Origin: Microlunatus soli
GTDB lineage: Bacteria > Actinomycetota > Actinomycetes > Propionibacteriales > Propionibacteriaceae
Assembly: GCF_900105385.1 (NCBI RefSeq)
Contig: NZ_LT629772.1
Location: 372,001-436,000 of the forward strand
DNA: 64,000 bases
Reading direction: 5' to 3'
A program made the translations under genes and the position numbers. The notes under the pieces were generated by a model, which was given only the letters and a program-made list of their open reading frames with translations, searched no databases and had not been told where the DNA came from. This document shows positions 7,575 to 15,934 of the stretch, one piece after another; within the stretch, counting starts at the first letter, position 1; each line of letters opens with the position of its first letter.

Positions 7575-9569
7575 ATGGACGCAGAGCAAAGCCTCGAGAT
7601 CGATCCGAACCCCATCGATCCTGCCGCAGTGGCGCCGGCCCCCATCGATGTGGCCGAGCTCGCCCACCTGCTGGACGGGCCGTATGCAGCCGTACGTGAT
7701 CAGATCCGAGCGCACCTTCCGGATCATGCCGAGTTGCTCGAACCGCAGTGCCGGCTTGATCCGGACGACTATCGCCGACGTGTCCGGCAGGCCGTTCTCG
7801 ATCTTGCTGCAGCAGGCGACTCCGTGTTCGGCCTGCCGACGGCGTACGGCGGTGGTGGTGACCTCGGCGCCTCGATCGCGGCCTTCGAGACATTGGCCTT
7901 CGGCGATCTGTCGGTGCTGGTCAAGACCGGTGTCCAGTTCGGACTGTTCGGCGGCGCGATCCTGCAACTCGGCAGCACGGCGCACCATGATCGTTTTCTC
8001 GCCGACGTGGTCTCCGGTCGGCTGCTCGGCTGCTTCGCGATGACAGAGCGTGGACACGGTTCCGATGTGCAGAGCCTTCGGACGACTGCCCGCTACGACG
8101 CCGACAGCGGGCAGTTCGTGATCAACACGCCGACCGACTCCGCACACAAGGAGTTCATCGGTGGCGCTGCCGTGGATGCCCGGCTGGCGGTGGTCTTCGC
8201 CCAGCTCGAGGTCGACGGGACAGCCCAGGGTGTGCACGCGTTCCTGGTGCCGCTCCGCGACGAACACGGACGAGTCCTGTCGGGCATCCGGGTCGAGGAC
8301 GACGGCCACAAGATCGGTTTGAACGGCGTGGACAACGGTCGGATCTGGTTCGACTCCGTCTCCGTTCCCCGCGCCGCTCTGCTGGACCGCTATGGCAAGG
8401 TCTCCGAAGCCGGCAGCTACTCCTCCCCGATCGACAATCCCGATCGCCGCTTCTTCACCATGCTCGGAACCCTGGTCCAGGGCCGGGTCAGCGTCGCCGG
8501 CGCCGGCGTCAGTTCGGCCAAGATCGCGTTGGCGATCGCGATCCGATACGCCGATCGCCGTCGCCAGTTCGCCCCACGAGGTACGACAGCGGAGACCAAA
8601 CTCCTCGACTACGGCATGCATCAGCGCCGGCTGCTCCCCCGGCTTGCGCGGACCTATGCCCTGCACTGTGCCCAGCAGGCACTGGTCGCGGAGTACCACG
8701 ACGTCTTCACCCGTCCCGACAGCGCCGATGATCATCGACGCCGCGCGCTGGAATCCCGCGCCGCAGCCACCAAAGCCCTGAGCACCTGGTCCGCGGTGGA
8801 CATCATCCAGGCCTGTCGGGAGGCGTGCGGCGGCGCCGGCTACCTGGCGGAGAACCGGTTCGCCGCGCTGCGCGCCGACACCGACGTGTTCACCACCTTC
8901 GAAGGCGACAACCACGTGCTGCTGCAACTGGTCGCCAAGGGGCTGCTGACCAACTACTCCAGCGGCTTCAACGACCTTGATCAACTCGGTCTGGTGCGCT
9001 TCGTCGCCGGCCAGGCCGTCGAGACGGTGATCGAACGCACCGCCGTGCATTCGCTGGTGGAACAGATCAAGGATGTGCTTCCGGGTAGCGATCGGGAATG
9101 GGACCGCCAGGCGGGCATTCGCGATCGGAACTATCAGCTGGCCATGTTCCGGTGGCGGGAGGAACATCGGATCGCCGGCGTGGCCCGGCGGCTCAAGCGT
9201 GGCGTCGACGACGGAATGAGTCCGGAGGACGTGTTCAATCGCTGCCAGTCGCATGCGATCAACGCGGCCTGGGCACACGGCGAACGCCTGTTGCTGGAGG
9301 CGTTCGCCGACACCGTCGCAGCGATGCCGGACGGCGACAACAAGATCACGATGGCATTGCTGTGCGATCTGTTCGCCCTGTCGACGATCGAGACCGACCG
9401 CGGTTGGTGGATGGAGCACGGCCGGCTGTCGGCGCCGCGAGCCAAGGCGATCACCCGCGAGATCGACGCCCTGCTCGGCAGGCTCCGCGCCGTTGCGGTC
9501 CCGTTGGTCGACGCCTTTGCCGTCCCGCCGACAGCCCTGGCCGAAGGACTAGATAATCTAGCTTCATGA
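7575..9569 (+). CDS. Acyl-CoA dehydrogenase/oxidase (ACOX-like)
   Basis: 664 residues, about the length of peroxisomal-type acyl-CoA oxidases rather than the ~380 of ordinary dehydrogenases. FAD- and substrate-binding segments are CFAMTERGHGSDVQSL and the middle domain VEDDGHKIGLNGVDNGRIWF. The C-terminal half has ACREACGGAGYLAENRF, and TTFEGDNHVLLQL, whose Glu matches the catalytic base of ACOX enzymes. The reaction would be alpha,beta-desaturation of acyl-CoA in beta-oxidation, by a flavin that passes electrons to oxygen or to an ETF. The start is the ATG at 7575; the frame upstream overlaps yraN. The stop overlaps the photolyase ATG by four bases. Confidence 0.85.
   Translation: MDAEQSLEIDPNPIDPAAVAPAPIDVAELAHLLDGPYAAVRDQIRAHLPDHAELLEPQCRLDPDDYRRRVRQAVLDLAAAGDSVFGLPTAYGGGGDLGASIAAFETLAFGDLSVLVKTGVQFGLFGGAILQLGSTAHHDRFLADVVSGRLLGCFAMTERGHGSDVQSLRTTARYDADSGQFVINTPTDSAHKEFIGGAAVDARLAVVFAQLEVDGTAQGVHAFLVPLRDEHGRVLSGIRVEDDGHKIGLNGVDNGRIWFDSVSVPRAALLDRYGKVSEAGSYSSPIDNPDRRFFTMLGTLVQGRVSVAGAGVSSAKIALAIAIRYADRRRQFAPRGTTAETKLLDYGMHQRRLLPRLARTYALHCAQQALVAEYHDVFTRPDSADDHRRRALESRAAATKALSTWSAVDIIQACREACGGAGYLAENRFAALRADTDVFTTFEGDNHVLLQLVAKGLLTNYSSGFNDLDQLGLVRFVAGQAVETVIERTAVHSLVEQIKDVLPGSDREWDRQAGIRDRNYQLAMFRWREEHRIAGVARRLKRGVDDGMSPEDVFNRCQSHAINAAWAHGERLLLEAFADTVAAMPDGDNKITMALLCDLFALSTIETDRGWWMEHGRLSAPRAKAITREIDALLGRLRAVAVPLVDAFAVPPTALAEGLDNLAS
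9549..9561. promoter_or_regulatory. Perfect CTAG-box palindrome overlapping a promoter at the photolyase start
   Basis: CTAGATAATCTAG is a perfect 13-bp dyad placed five bases before the photolyase ATG, inside the end of the upstream gene. GATAAT within it (9552-9557) is a good -10 element, with CCGACA at 9528-9533 as a possible -35, 18 bases away. The start site would fall at the ATG (leaderless). A nearly identical box lies at 14073-14085 between the monooxygenase and MarR genes, suggesting a shared repressor site. Confidence 0.6.
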
Positions 9570-10915
9570 ATCCCAGGGTGCAGCTCGCCGTCTTCACCCG
9601 CGACCTGCGGGTCGCGGACAATCCGATGCTGGCGCAGGCAGCCACCGCCGAGCGTGTCGTGCCGCTGTTCGTCCAGGATCCGGCCATCACCGGGGGCCGG
9701 TTCAGCAACCCGTCTCGGCAACACCTGCTGAACGCCGGCCTGGCCGACCTTGATCACTCGCTGCGCGGCATCGGCGGCGCACTGGTCGTACGACGTGGCG
9801 ACCCGATCACCGAGATCGTCCGACTGGCCGAACGGGTGGACGCCGAAGCCGTCCACATCGCGGCCGACGTGTCCAGCCACGCGCAGCACCGGGAGCAGCG
9901 ACTGGCAGCCGCACTGGCCGGCCACCGGCGTGGCCTGGTGGTCCACGAAGCGGTGACCACGGTGCAGCCCGCCGGCTCGATCACACCGTCGGGATCTGAC
10001 CACTTCGCGGTGTTCACGCCCTATCTGCGGCGCTGGCTCCAGCAGCCCCGCCGGGATCCGCTGCCACCACCCCGGGCCATCCGCCTCCCGGACGGCCTCC
10101 CGTCCGGCCGTGTGCCGTCCGGTCAGCAGGCTCGCGGCTGGACCGGTGGCGAAACCGCCGCCCGGCAGCGGGTCGAGGACTGGTTCACCGACGGTCTCGA
10201 CGATTACCACGACCGACACGATGATCTTGCCGGCGACGCCACCTCGAAGCTGTCGCCGTCCCTGCATTTCGGCTTCGTCTCCCCACTCGAACTCGTCACG
10301 CGGGCTCAGCGGCACGCCGGGCCGGGCCCCGAGGCGTTCGTTCGGCAGCTCGCCTGGCGAGACTTCCATCACCAGGTGCTGGCTGCCCGGCCGCAGGCAG
10401 CTTGGCAGGATTATCGCCCGCGGGGTGATCACTGGATCGACGACGATGCCGCCTTCCGGGCCTGGCAGGCCGGACTGACCGGCTATCCATTGGTCGATGC
10501 GGGCATGCGGCAGCTGACGAAATCCGGATGGATGCACAACCGTGCCCGGATGATCGTTGCCAGCTTCCTGACCAAGACGCTGTATCTGGACTGGCGACTC
10601 GGGGCACAGCATTTCCTGGACCAGTTGGTCGACGGCGATCTGGCCAACAACAACCTGAACTGGCAGTGGGTGGCCGGCACCGGCAACGACACCCGGCCCA
10701 ACCGGGTGCTGAACCCGTTGCGCCAGGCCAAGCGTTTCGATGCCGACGCCGACTACGTACGCCGTTGGTTGCCGGAGTTGGCCGCGATCGATGATCCGAC
10801 GATGGCCCATCAGCCGTGGCTGCTGCCGGCTGCCGATCGCCGGACACTACGCTATCCGGAGCCGATCATCGACCTGACGGTCGGTCGCGACCGCTTTGCG
10901 CACGGCCGCGGTTAG
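9566..10915 (+). CDS. phrB: Deoxyribodipyrimidine photo-lyase / cryptochrome family
   Basis: 449 residues, normal for a CPD photolyase. The N-terminal antenna-binding alpha/beta domain begins QLAVFTRDLRVADNPML. The C-terminal FAD domain contains SKLSPSLHFGFVSP, FVRQLAWRDFHHQV, GYPLVDAGMRQL, WMHNRARMIVASFLTK, and NNNLNWQWVAGTGNDTRPNR, which holds flavin contacts and tryptophans of the electron-transfer chain. It repairs UV-induced pyrimidine dimers in blue light. It starts in a four-base overlap with the acyl-CoA enzyme but also has its own likely leaderless promoter with a CTAG box. Its last 50 bases overlap the convergent epimerase gene. Confidence 0.93.
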   Translation: MNPRVQLAVFTRDLRVADNPMLAQAATAERVVPLFVQDPAITGGRFSNPSRQHLLNAGLADLDHSLRGIGGALVVRRGDPITEIVRLAERVDAEAVHIAADVSSHAQHREQRLAAALAGHRRGLVVHEAVTTVQPAGSITPSGSDHFAVFTPYLRRWLQQPRRDPLPPPRAIRLPDGLPSGRVPSGQQARGWTGGETAARQRVEDWFTDGLDDYHDRHDDLAGDATSKLSPSLHFGFVSPLELVTRAQRHAGPGPEAFVRQLAWRDFHHQVLAARPQAAWQDYRPRGDHWIDDDAAFRAWQAGLTGYPLVDAGMRQLTKSGWMHNRARMIVASFLTKTLYLDWRLGAQHFLDQLVDGDLANNNLNWQWVAGTGNDTRPNRVLNPLRQAKRFDADADYVRRWLPELAAIDDPTMAHQPWLLPAADRRTLRYPEPIIDLTVGRDRFAHGRG

Positions 10916-12440
10916 CCGGATCAGGCTTTCCCGCGCCACCGACCGAGTGTCGGTGATCGGCGCCGCCGGCCGGGGTGGACCGGGCGATGTTGCGCTGCAT
11001 GCCACCGAAGACGACGCCGTGGAACGGCGTCACGGCAAGCCAGTAGAGGTGACCCAGCAGACCGTACGGGTGATAGAGGGCGCGCTGCCGGAAGAAGGTG
11101 CGCCCCGCATCGTCGGTCTCGATGATCAACTCGAGCCAGGCCAACCCGGGTAGCTTCATCTCGGCGCGAAGTCGGAGCAGCTCGCCCGGGATGATCTGCT
11201 CCACCCGCCACCAGTCCAACGGATCACCGGTCTCCAGCTTGGTCGGATGGCGCCGGCCGCGACGCAGCCCCGGACCGCCGACCAGCCGATCCATCAGACC
11301 GCGAGCGAGCCAGCCCAACCGCCAGGAATGCCAGCCCGCCCGACCGCCGATCTCTTCGATCACCGACCAGAGATCCGCGGGGCTGGCATCGACCTCGGTC
11401 CGGCGGTCGTCGACGTAGAGGTCACCGCCGGCCCAGTCCGGGTCGTCGGGCAGCGGGTCGCTTGGTGCACCGACGTAGTTGGCCGAGGACCAGGTGGTGC
11501 TGACGTCGTAGTCCTGGATCTTCTGTAGGGCCAGCTCGACCGCTCGGTCGAAGCCGATCAGCTGCCGGGGCGGGCCGGGCAGCAGCCGATCAAGATCATC
11601 TTCCTTACGGGTGACCTCGTGGGTCAGCGACAACACCAGCGGTTTGGCGATCGTCGCCGGAACCGGCGTGACCAGTCCGACCCAATGGCTGGCCAGCCAG
11701 GGCGTCAACCAGGGAACGGTTCCGATCAGCCGCGACGGCAGTCCGACGGCTCGGGCATACCGCTGGATCATCTGCTGGTAGGTGAGCACGTCGGGCCCGC
11801 CGATGTCGAAGGTCCGGTTGTGATCATCGGCCAGGCCGGCGACCGCGACCAGGTAGTACAGCACGTCCCGGATGGCGATCGGTTGGATCCGGGTCCGCAG
11901 CCAGGTCGGAGCGATCATCACCGGCAGCCGCTCGGTCAGATACCGCAGCATCTCGAACGAGGCACTGCCGGAGCCGATGATCACCGCGGCCTGCAGGACG
12001 ATGCTCGGCACTCCGGAGGAGAGGAAGATCTCACCGACTTCGCGCCGGGATTCCAGATGTGGCGACAGGACTTCGTCCCGAGGATGCATGCCGCCGAGAT
12101 AGACGATCCGGCCGACGCCGGCGCCACGGGCGGCCTCGGCGAAGGTCCGGGCCAAGTGTCGGTCCCGGGCGTCGTAGTGCGCACCGGATCCCATCGCATG
12201 GATCAGGTAGTAGGCGATCTGCACACCGTCCAGCGCCGACCGCATCTGGTCGGCCCGCCGGGCGTCGCCACCGACCACCTCGATCGACGGACGCCAGGGC
12301 CGATCGGCCAACGTCTCGGGGTGCCGCGCCAGCGCTCGGACACGATATCCGGCCGACAGCAGCTCGGGGATCAGCCGACCGCCGACATACCCGCTGGCCC
12401 CGGTGACCAGAACCAACGGCGCGTCGTCACGATCATTCAT
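10866..12440 (-). CDS. NAD(P)-dependent epimerase fused to a DUF2867 domain
   Basis: 524 residues from the ATG at 12440; upstream codons overlap the DUF3099 gene. An atypical SDR domain occupies the first ~300 residues, with GASGYVGG as the nucleotide-binding glycine motif, then IVYLGGMHPRD and DIGGPDVLTYQQM. A START-like DUF2867 domain fills the C-terminal half (ADLWSVIEEIGGRAGW to FRQRALYHPYGLLGHLYW). This fusion is common near photolyase and oxidoreductase genes in actinobacteria; its substrate is unknown. It overlaps the upstream DUF3099 gene by eight bases, and its 3' end overlaps photolyase on the other strand. Confidence 0.85.
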   Translation of the reverse strand: MNDRDDAPLVLVTGASGYVGGRLIPELLSAGYRVRALARHPETLADRPWRPSIEVVGGDARRADQMRSALDGVQIAYYLIHAMGSGAHYDARDRHLARTFAEAARGAGVGRIVYLGGMHPRDEVLSPHLESRREVGEIFLSSGVPSIVLQAAVIIGSGSASFEMLRYLTERLPVMIAPTWLRTRIQPIAIRDVLYYLVAVAGLADDHNRTFDIGGPDVLTYQQMIQRYARAVGLPSRLIGTVPWLTPWLASHWVGLVTPVPATIAKPLVLSLTHEVTRKEDDLDRLLPGPPRQLIGFDRAVELALQKIQDYDVSTTWSSANYVGAPSDPLPDDPDWAGGDLYVDDRRTEVDASPADLWSVIEEIGGRAGWHSWRLGWLARGLMDRLVGGPGLRRGRRHPTKLETGDPLDWWRVEQIIPGELLRLRAEMKLPGLAWLELIIETDDAGRTFFRQRALYHPYGLLGHLYWLAVTPFHGVVFGGMQRNIARSTPAGGADHRHSVGGAGKPDPANRGRAQSGRDRPSGR

Positions 12441-12801
12441 GGCCACCACCTCGGTATCGATCCAGTTGATCAGGTCCGGCACCGATCCGGCGGATGTCCG
12501 ACGACATCGGCTCCTCGACGCCACGATCAACAGCCGAACCGCCGGCGCAGTACCGCCGGGTCCGGCGGTCCGCCTGACTGCCGGTGATCATCGCGATGTA
12601 GGGCAGCACCACCGCTGCGCCGAAGAGCACCCAGCGGAACGGGTTCGGCGTGAAGAACATGCCGACGAAGCAGGCCGTCCGGAAGGCCATCGTGATGTTG
12701 TAGCGGATCTGCCGGGACCTGAGCTCACTGCTGGCGGCGGTTGCCGCGTCGGTGATCACCGGGCGTTCGGTGGATGACCCGATCCGATGCGTTGTGTTCA
12801 T
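12433..12801 (-). CDS. DUF3099-like small membrane protein
   Basis: 122 residues from the ATG at 12801, which shares a base with the stop of the upstream monooxygenase (TGATG). The middle holds two hydrophobic helices, AFRTACFVGMFF and FRWVLFGAAVVLPYIAMI, preceded by SRQIRYNITMAFRT, the DUF3099 pattern. The tail is rich in Arg and acidic residues. Its function is unknown. Tight coupling on both sides (one-base and eight-base overlaps) shows it is part of the three-gene operon behind the MarR-proximal promoter. Confidence 0.7.
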   Translation of the reverse strand: MNTTHRIGSSTERPVITDAATAASSELRSRQIRYNITMAFRTACFVGMFFTPNPFRWVLFGAAVVLPYIAMITGSQADRRTRRYCAGGSAVDRGVEEPMSSDIRRIGAGPDQLDRYRGGGHE

Positions 12802-14042
12802 CAGCCGACCTCCAACCGGGGCGGGTAGGGACCGTACGCATTGGCCGTCGCTGCCCTGGCACGCATCCCGGGGATCGCCGTGATCACCTTCAAGGGCCGG
12901 GTGGGGATCAACGGTCTGCCGGCCTGACGAGCTGTCGCTGCACGGCGTTCGACCCGGACCTGCTGGGCCTGCACCTGCCGGATGGCGGGCTCTCGGGCGG
13001 CCTGGATGGCAACCAGGTCCGCCGAGTCGAGCTGCCCGGTGCGCATCGCGGGGATCAGCCGGTTCGCCGCGGCGACGGCATCCTGGATCGCCATCAGGAT
13101 GCCGTTGCCGCCGACCGGTGAGATGACGTGCGCGGCGTCGCCGATCAACAGCAACCCGGGCCGGTGCCACCGGTCCACGCGGGAGATGTCGACCGACAGC
13201 AGCGTGGTCTGGTTGAAGTTCTCGAGCAGTTCGATCCGATCTCCCAGCCAGCCGACATGTCGATGCAGGAAGTCCTTGATCGGCTGCACACCGTCGGCAC
13301 GCAACGCGCGATAGCCACCCTTCGGCAGGCTGTAGCCGACCTGCCAACTCGTCGGCGCGCCCAACAGACCGACATAGTTGCCGCTGCCGAAGTAGAGGTC
13401 GGTGTCGGCCTCCGGCGGATCATCGGGCTGCCGCGGCAGCCGGAACCAGAGCAGATCGGTGGTCGCGCCCAGTGAGCGGACCGGCAGGTCGGCGATCCGG
13501 CGCAGCCGGGAAAAGCGCCCGTCGGCGGCGATCACCAGGTCGGCCGCGAGGTCGTGCTCACCGTCGGCGGATCGATAGCGCACCCCACGCACGCGCCGGT
13601 CGGCCGGCCACCGTTCGGTCGCTTGATGATCTTCGGACCTGGCCGTCAGCAGGTCCACCACCTTGGCGTCGGTACGGAGTTCGAAGTCGTCGAACCGGCT
13701 CGCCCGCTCAGCCAGGAAGGCCAGGAAGCGCGCCTGGGGCATCAACGCGACATAGGGAAACGGCGATCGGACCTTCCCGTAGTCGGCGGTCGTCACCGTT
13801 CCGGTCGGGGTGTGGAATCGGAAGTACCGGGCGGCGACATGATCCAGCCGCAGCAGATCCTCGGCCAGGCCGAGGCTGTCCAGTAGCTCCAACGTGTACG
13901 GGTGCAGCGAGTCACCGCGGAAGTCCCGGTCGAAGTCCCGGTGCGTCTCCAGCAGCGTCACCGAAATCCTCGCGCGCGCCAGCAGGTAGGCCAGCATCAC
14001 CCCACCCGGCCCGCCGCCGACGACCGCCACCCTGGTCGTCAT
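12801..14042 (-). CDS. FAD-dependent monooxygenase/oxidoreductase (PHBH fold)
   Basis: 413 residues from the ATG at 14042 (MTTRVAVVGGG); a GTG at 14054 would add four residues. The N-terminus has the Rossmann motif VVGGGPGGVMLAYLLARA, the middle DLVIAADGRFSRLRRI, and the C-terminal third the FAD ribityl motif LLIGDAAHVISPVGGNG, as in p-hydroxybenzoate-hydroxylase-like monooxygenases and geranylgeranyl reductases. The substrate is unknown. It is the first gene of the DUF3099-epimerase operon and is divergent from the MarR gene, with the CTAG box in between. Possible roles include modification of an isoprenoid or aromatic compound (speculative). Confidence 0.85.
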   Translation of the reverse strand: MTTRVAVVGGGPGGVMLAYLLARARISVTLLETHRDFDRDFRGDSLHPYTLELLDSLGLAEDLLRLDHVAARYFRFHTPTGTVTTADYGKVRSPFPYVALMPQARFLAFLAERASRFDDFELRTDAKVVDLLTARSEDHQATERWPADRRVRGVRYRSADGEHDLAADLVIAADGRFSRLRRIADLPVRSLGATTDLLWFRLPRQPDDPPEADTDLYFGSGNYVGLLGAPTSWQVGYSLPKGGYRALRADGVQPIKDFLHRHVGWLGDRIELLENFNQTTLLSVDISRVDRWHRPGLLLIGDAAHVISPVGGNGILMAIQDAVAAANRLIPAMRTGQLDSADLVAIQAAREPAIRQVQAQQVRVERRAATARQAGRPLIPTRPLKVITAIPGMRARAATANAYGPYPPRLEVG

Positions 14043-14072
14043 CGCGCCCCGCACCCCATCACGCCATTTGAG

Positions 14073-14085
14073 CTAGATTTTCTAG
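14073..14085. promoter_or_regulatory. CTAG-box palindrome between the monooxygenase and MarR genes
   Basis: CTAGATTTTCTAG, an imperfect 13-bp dyad differing at only two central bases from the box at the photolyase start (9549-9561). It lies 31 bases upstream of the minus-strand monooxygenase ATG and 59 bases upstream of the MarR GTG. It is AT-rich in a GC-rich setting, as expected of a promoter or operator. CTAG tetramers are uncommon in bacterial genomes, so two matching copies tied to linked genes are unlikely to be chance. Confidence 0.6.
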
Positions 14086-14143
14086 TCATGCTCCCGATAC
14101 TAGCCGCCGATCACGGCGATGCCATGGACGTTAGGATCGGACG

Positions 14144-14656
14144 GTGGCCGCAGGCGATTCCGACGACATCAGCATGGCCGTGCGACGCCTGTTGCAATCG
14201 GGCCGTCGGATGCAGTCGGCGGCAGCCCGCCGGTTAGGGCTGCGGATCACCGACGTGCAGGCTATGGACCTGGTGACAGCCTCGGGGAATCGGATCAGTC
14301 CGGTCGATCTTGCTGATCAGTTGGGGATCCGCACCGCGTCGGCCAGCGCACTGATCGACCGGATGGTCGCCGTCGGACACCTCGAACGGGGCCCGGCCAG
14401 CCGCGATGCAGCGCTCGGCCACCGTCGGCGGACCAACATCTCCGCGACCGATGCCGCACGCAGCGAGGTCCGCGACACCCTGCGCGATGTCAACGACGGT
14501 TTCCGCGACCTTGCCACGACATTGTCGCCGAGGGACGCCGCCGTGGTGCTGTCCTTCCTGGAGCGCGCCACCGAGATCCTTCAGGAGTACTCCGATGACG
14601 CAGGGGCCGCCGACCGGGGCGGAGCGACGGCACCGGACTCCGATACCGACCGGTGA
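14144..14656 (+). CDS. MarR-family transcriptional regulator
   Basis: 170 residues from the GTG at 14144, which has an AGGA ribosome site seven bases upstream; an ATG at 14174 is the alternative. The winged-helix region reads LGLRITDVQAMDLVTASG, ISPVDLADQLGIRTASASAL and RMVAVGHLERGPASRDA, typical of MarR recognition and wing elements. C-terminal helices (DVNDGFRDLATTLSPRDAAV) form the dimerisation domain. MarR proteins bind short palindromes and release them on a ligand or oxidation. The neighbouring CTAG boxes at 14073-14085 and 9549-9561 are the most likely sites. It is divergent from the operon it probably controls. Confidence 0.85.
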   Translation: MAAGDSDDISMAVRRLLQSGRRMQSAAARRLGLRITDVQAMDLVTASGNRISPVDLADQLGIRTASASALIDRMVAVGHLERGPASRDAALGHRRRTNISATDAARSEVRDTLRDVNDGFRDLATTLSPRDAAVVLSFLERATEILQEYSDDAGAADRGGATAPDSDTDR

Positions 14657-14659
14657 TCA

Positions 14660-15334
14660 TCAGCCCTCCAGACCGGTGCTGTCGTGCGGTGCGCCGACCG
14701 GCTTGGACTCCGGTGAACCGCGCTGCCGCAGATAGATCGCGAACACCGCCATCGCCGCTACCGCGAGGAACTCCGACTGCCAGTTCTGCAACGTCCGGCT
14801 CCAGAAGTCGGCGGAGCTGACGTAGCCGAGCCAGCTGACCGGATCGGAGTACTGGCTCAACTGCTGGGCGTTGTAGGAGGCACGCCCGGCGATCGACTGC
14901 GCCAGCCAGGACAGCAGGAAGATGCTGCCCATCATGATCGACAACGACCGCGAATAGATCGCCAGTCGCCACCCACCGGCACGGGCCCAGGCCGGTGACC
15001 GGTCGGTGGCATGGGGTCCGACGAGTTGATCTTGATCCGACTCGTGGCCGCGTCGGTCCAGCTCCTTGGACTCGCTGGACCCGCGTTGCAGCAGCCAGAC
15101 GGTGGCGTAGATGTAGAGCAGGAACTGCAGGAACTCCGACTGCCAGTTCTCCGCGACGTCCACGGCGAAGTCGGAGCTCAGCAGATAGTCCCTCATCGTC
15201 AGCGGCTGCAGGCCCGCTACCAGCTGCTGGTCGTTGAACTCGGCCAGCCCGGCGACGGCCTGCCCGGCCAGGGCCATGACCAGAATCGTCCCGAAGAACA
15301 GGCTGAGACCGTTCTCCCGCAGGAACCGGGTCAT
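14660..15334 (-). CDS. DUF6766-like membrane protein with internal duplication
   Basis: 224 residues from the ATG at 15334 (MTRFLRENGLSLFFG); an ATG at 15361 would add nine arginine-rich residues. Four hydrophobic helices form two similar halves. Each half pairs a 'tilted' segment (FFGTILVMALAGQAVAGLAE; IMMGSIFLLSWLAQSIAGRA) with NWQSEFLQFLLYIYATVWLL or NWQSEFLAVAAMAVFAIYLR, and ends QRGSSESK or QRGSPESK. The repeated NWQSEFL and QRGS.ESK motifs show a tandem duplication. The function is unknown; the family is common in actinobacteria and proteobacteria. It lies downstream of the small membrane ORF and lipoprotein genes on the same strand. Confidence 0.75.
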   Translation of the reverse strand: MTRFLRENGLSLFFGTILVMALAGQAVAGLAEFNDQQLVAGLQPLTMRDYLLSSDFAVDVAENWQSEFLQFLLYIYATVWLLQRGSSESKELDRRGHESDQDQLVGPHATDRSPAWARAGGWRLAIYSRSLSIMMGSIFLLSWLAQSIAGRASYNAQQLSQYSDPVSWLGYVSSADFWSRTLQNWQSEFLAVAAMAVFAIYLRQRGSPESKPVGAPHDSTGLEG

Positions 15335-15377
15335 GTCGGCGTCCCTGCGTCGTGCCGGCATCGTCGGCTGATCGTGA

Positions 15378-15461
15378 TCATCGTTGCAGCAGCCCGATGA
15401 TGATCATGAAGACGAGTCCGGACGCGATGAAGACCAGAGTCAGCGCGAAGACGATCCGCAT
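15378..15461 (-). CDS. Single-helix membrane miniprotein (27 residues)
   Basis: An ATG at 15461 opens a 27-codon frame, MRIVFALTLVFIASGLVFMI followed by seven more residues ending LLQR, nearly all hydrophobic. It begins one base after the stop of the lipoprotein gene and precedes the DUF6766-like gene, all on the minus strand. Such single-helix miniproteins often modulate membrane complexes, but nothing identifies a partner here. The coupling, ATG start and coherent helix support a real gene. Confidence 0.5.
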   Translation of the reverse strand: MRIVFALTLVFIASGLVFMIIIGLLQR

Positions 15462-15462
15462 C

Positions 15463-15882
15463 TCAACTCCGCACCGCGCAGGCGTAGGGCTGGTTCGGCC
15501 TCGGCCGACATCCCGCTCCGGTGATCTTCCAACCGGAACCGAACTCGGCCAGGAACAGCGCTCCTCCGGCCCAACGGGCCTGGGCGTTGTCACCCCAGAC
15601 CTCGATCTCGGCCGGCCGGGACGAGGGCAGGTCCAGGTCCGCCAGGGCCTGTCGGCACGGCCGCGAGCTGGTCAATTCCACGGCGGAACGGGCATCCTCG
15701 GACAGCATCGTGCAGGCACGGTCGAGATCGCCTGCCCGAACCGCGGCCTGGAAGCCGCCCGCGGCCGACCGGACCTGCGGTGCCGCCGCGGCCGAGCATC
15801 CGGACAGCGCGATCAGACCAACGAGCAGCGCGCCCGCGACGGTCGGGCAGGTCCTCGCGTGGATACTCGACAGCGCGGACAT
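15463..15882 (-). CDS. Small secreted lipoprotein
   Basis: 139 residues from the ATG at 15882, preceded by a GGAGGAGTGGAG Shine-Dalgarno run. A signal peptide (TVAGALLVGLIALSGC) ends in an LSGC lipobox near residue 29, so the mature protein is lipid-anchored on the outer face of the membrane. The mature part (FQAAVRAGDLDRACTMLSEDARSAVEL) resembles the helical start of SnoaL/NTF2-like lipoproteins, followed by a beta-rich portion ending GSGWKITGAGC. The function is unknown. It forms an operon with the 27-residue miniprotein. Confidence 0.75.
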   Translation of the reverse strand: MSALSSIHARTCPTVAGALLVGLIALSGCSAAAAPQVRSAAGGFQAAVRAGDLDRACTMLSEDARSAVELTSSRPCRQALADLDLPSSRPAEIEVWGDNAQARWAGGALFLAEFGSGWKITGAGCRPRPNQPYACAVRS

Positions 15883-15934
15883 CTCCACTCCTCCCGGCGG
15901 CACGCGGCGCCGGCCGCGCGCCGTGCGGTACTGG

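Noticed and set aside
7413-9419. 668-residue open frame antisense to the acyl-CoA enzyme
   Set aside because: No domain signatures; GC-rich third positions explain the lack of stops.
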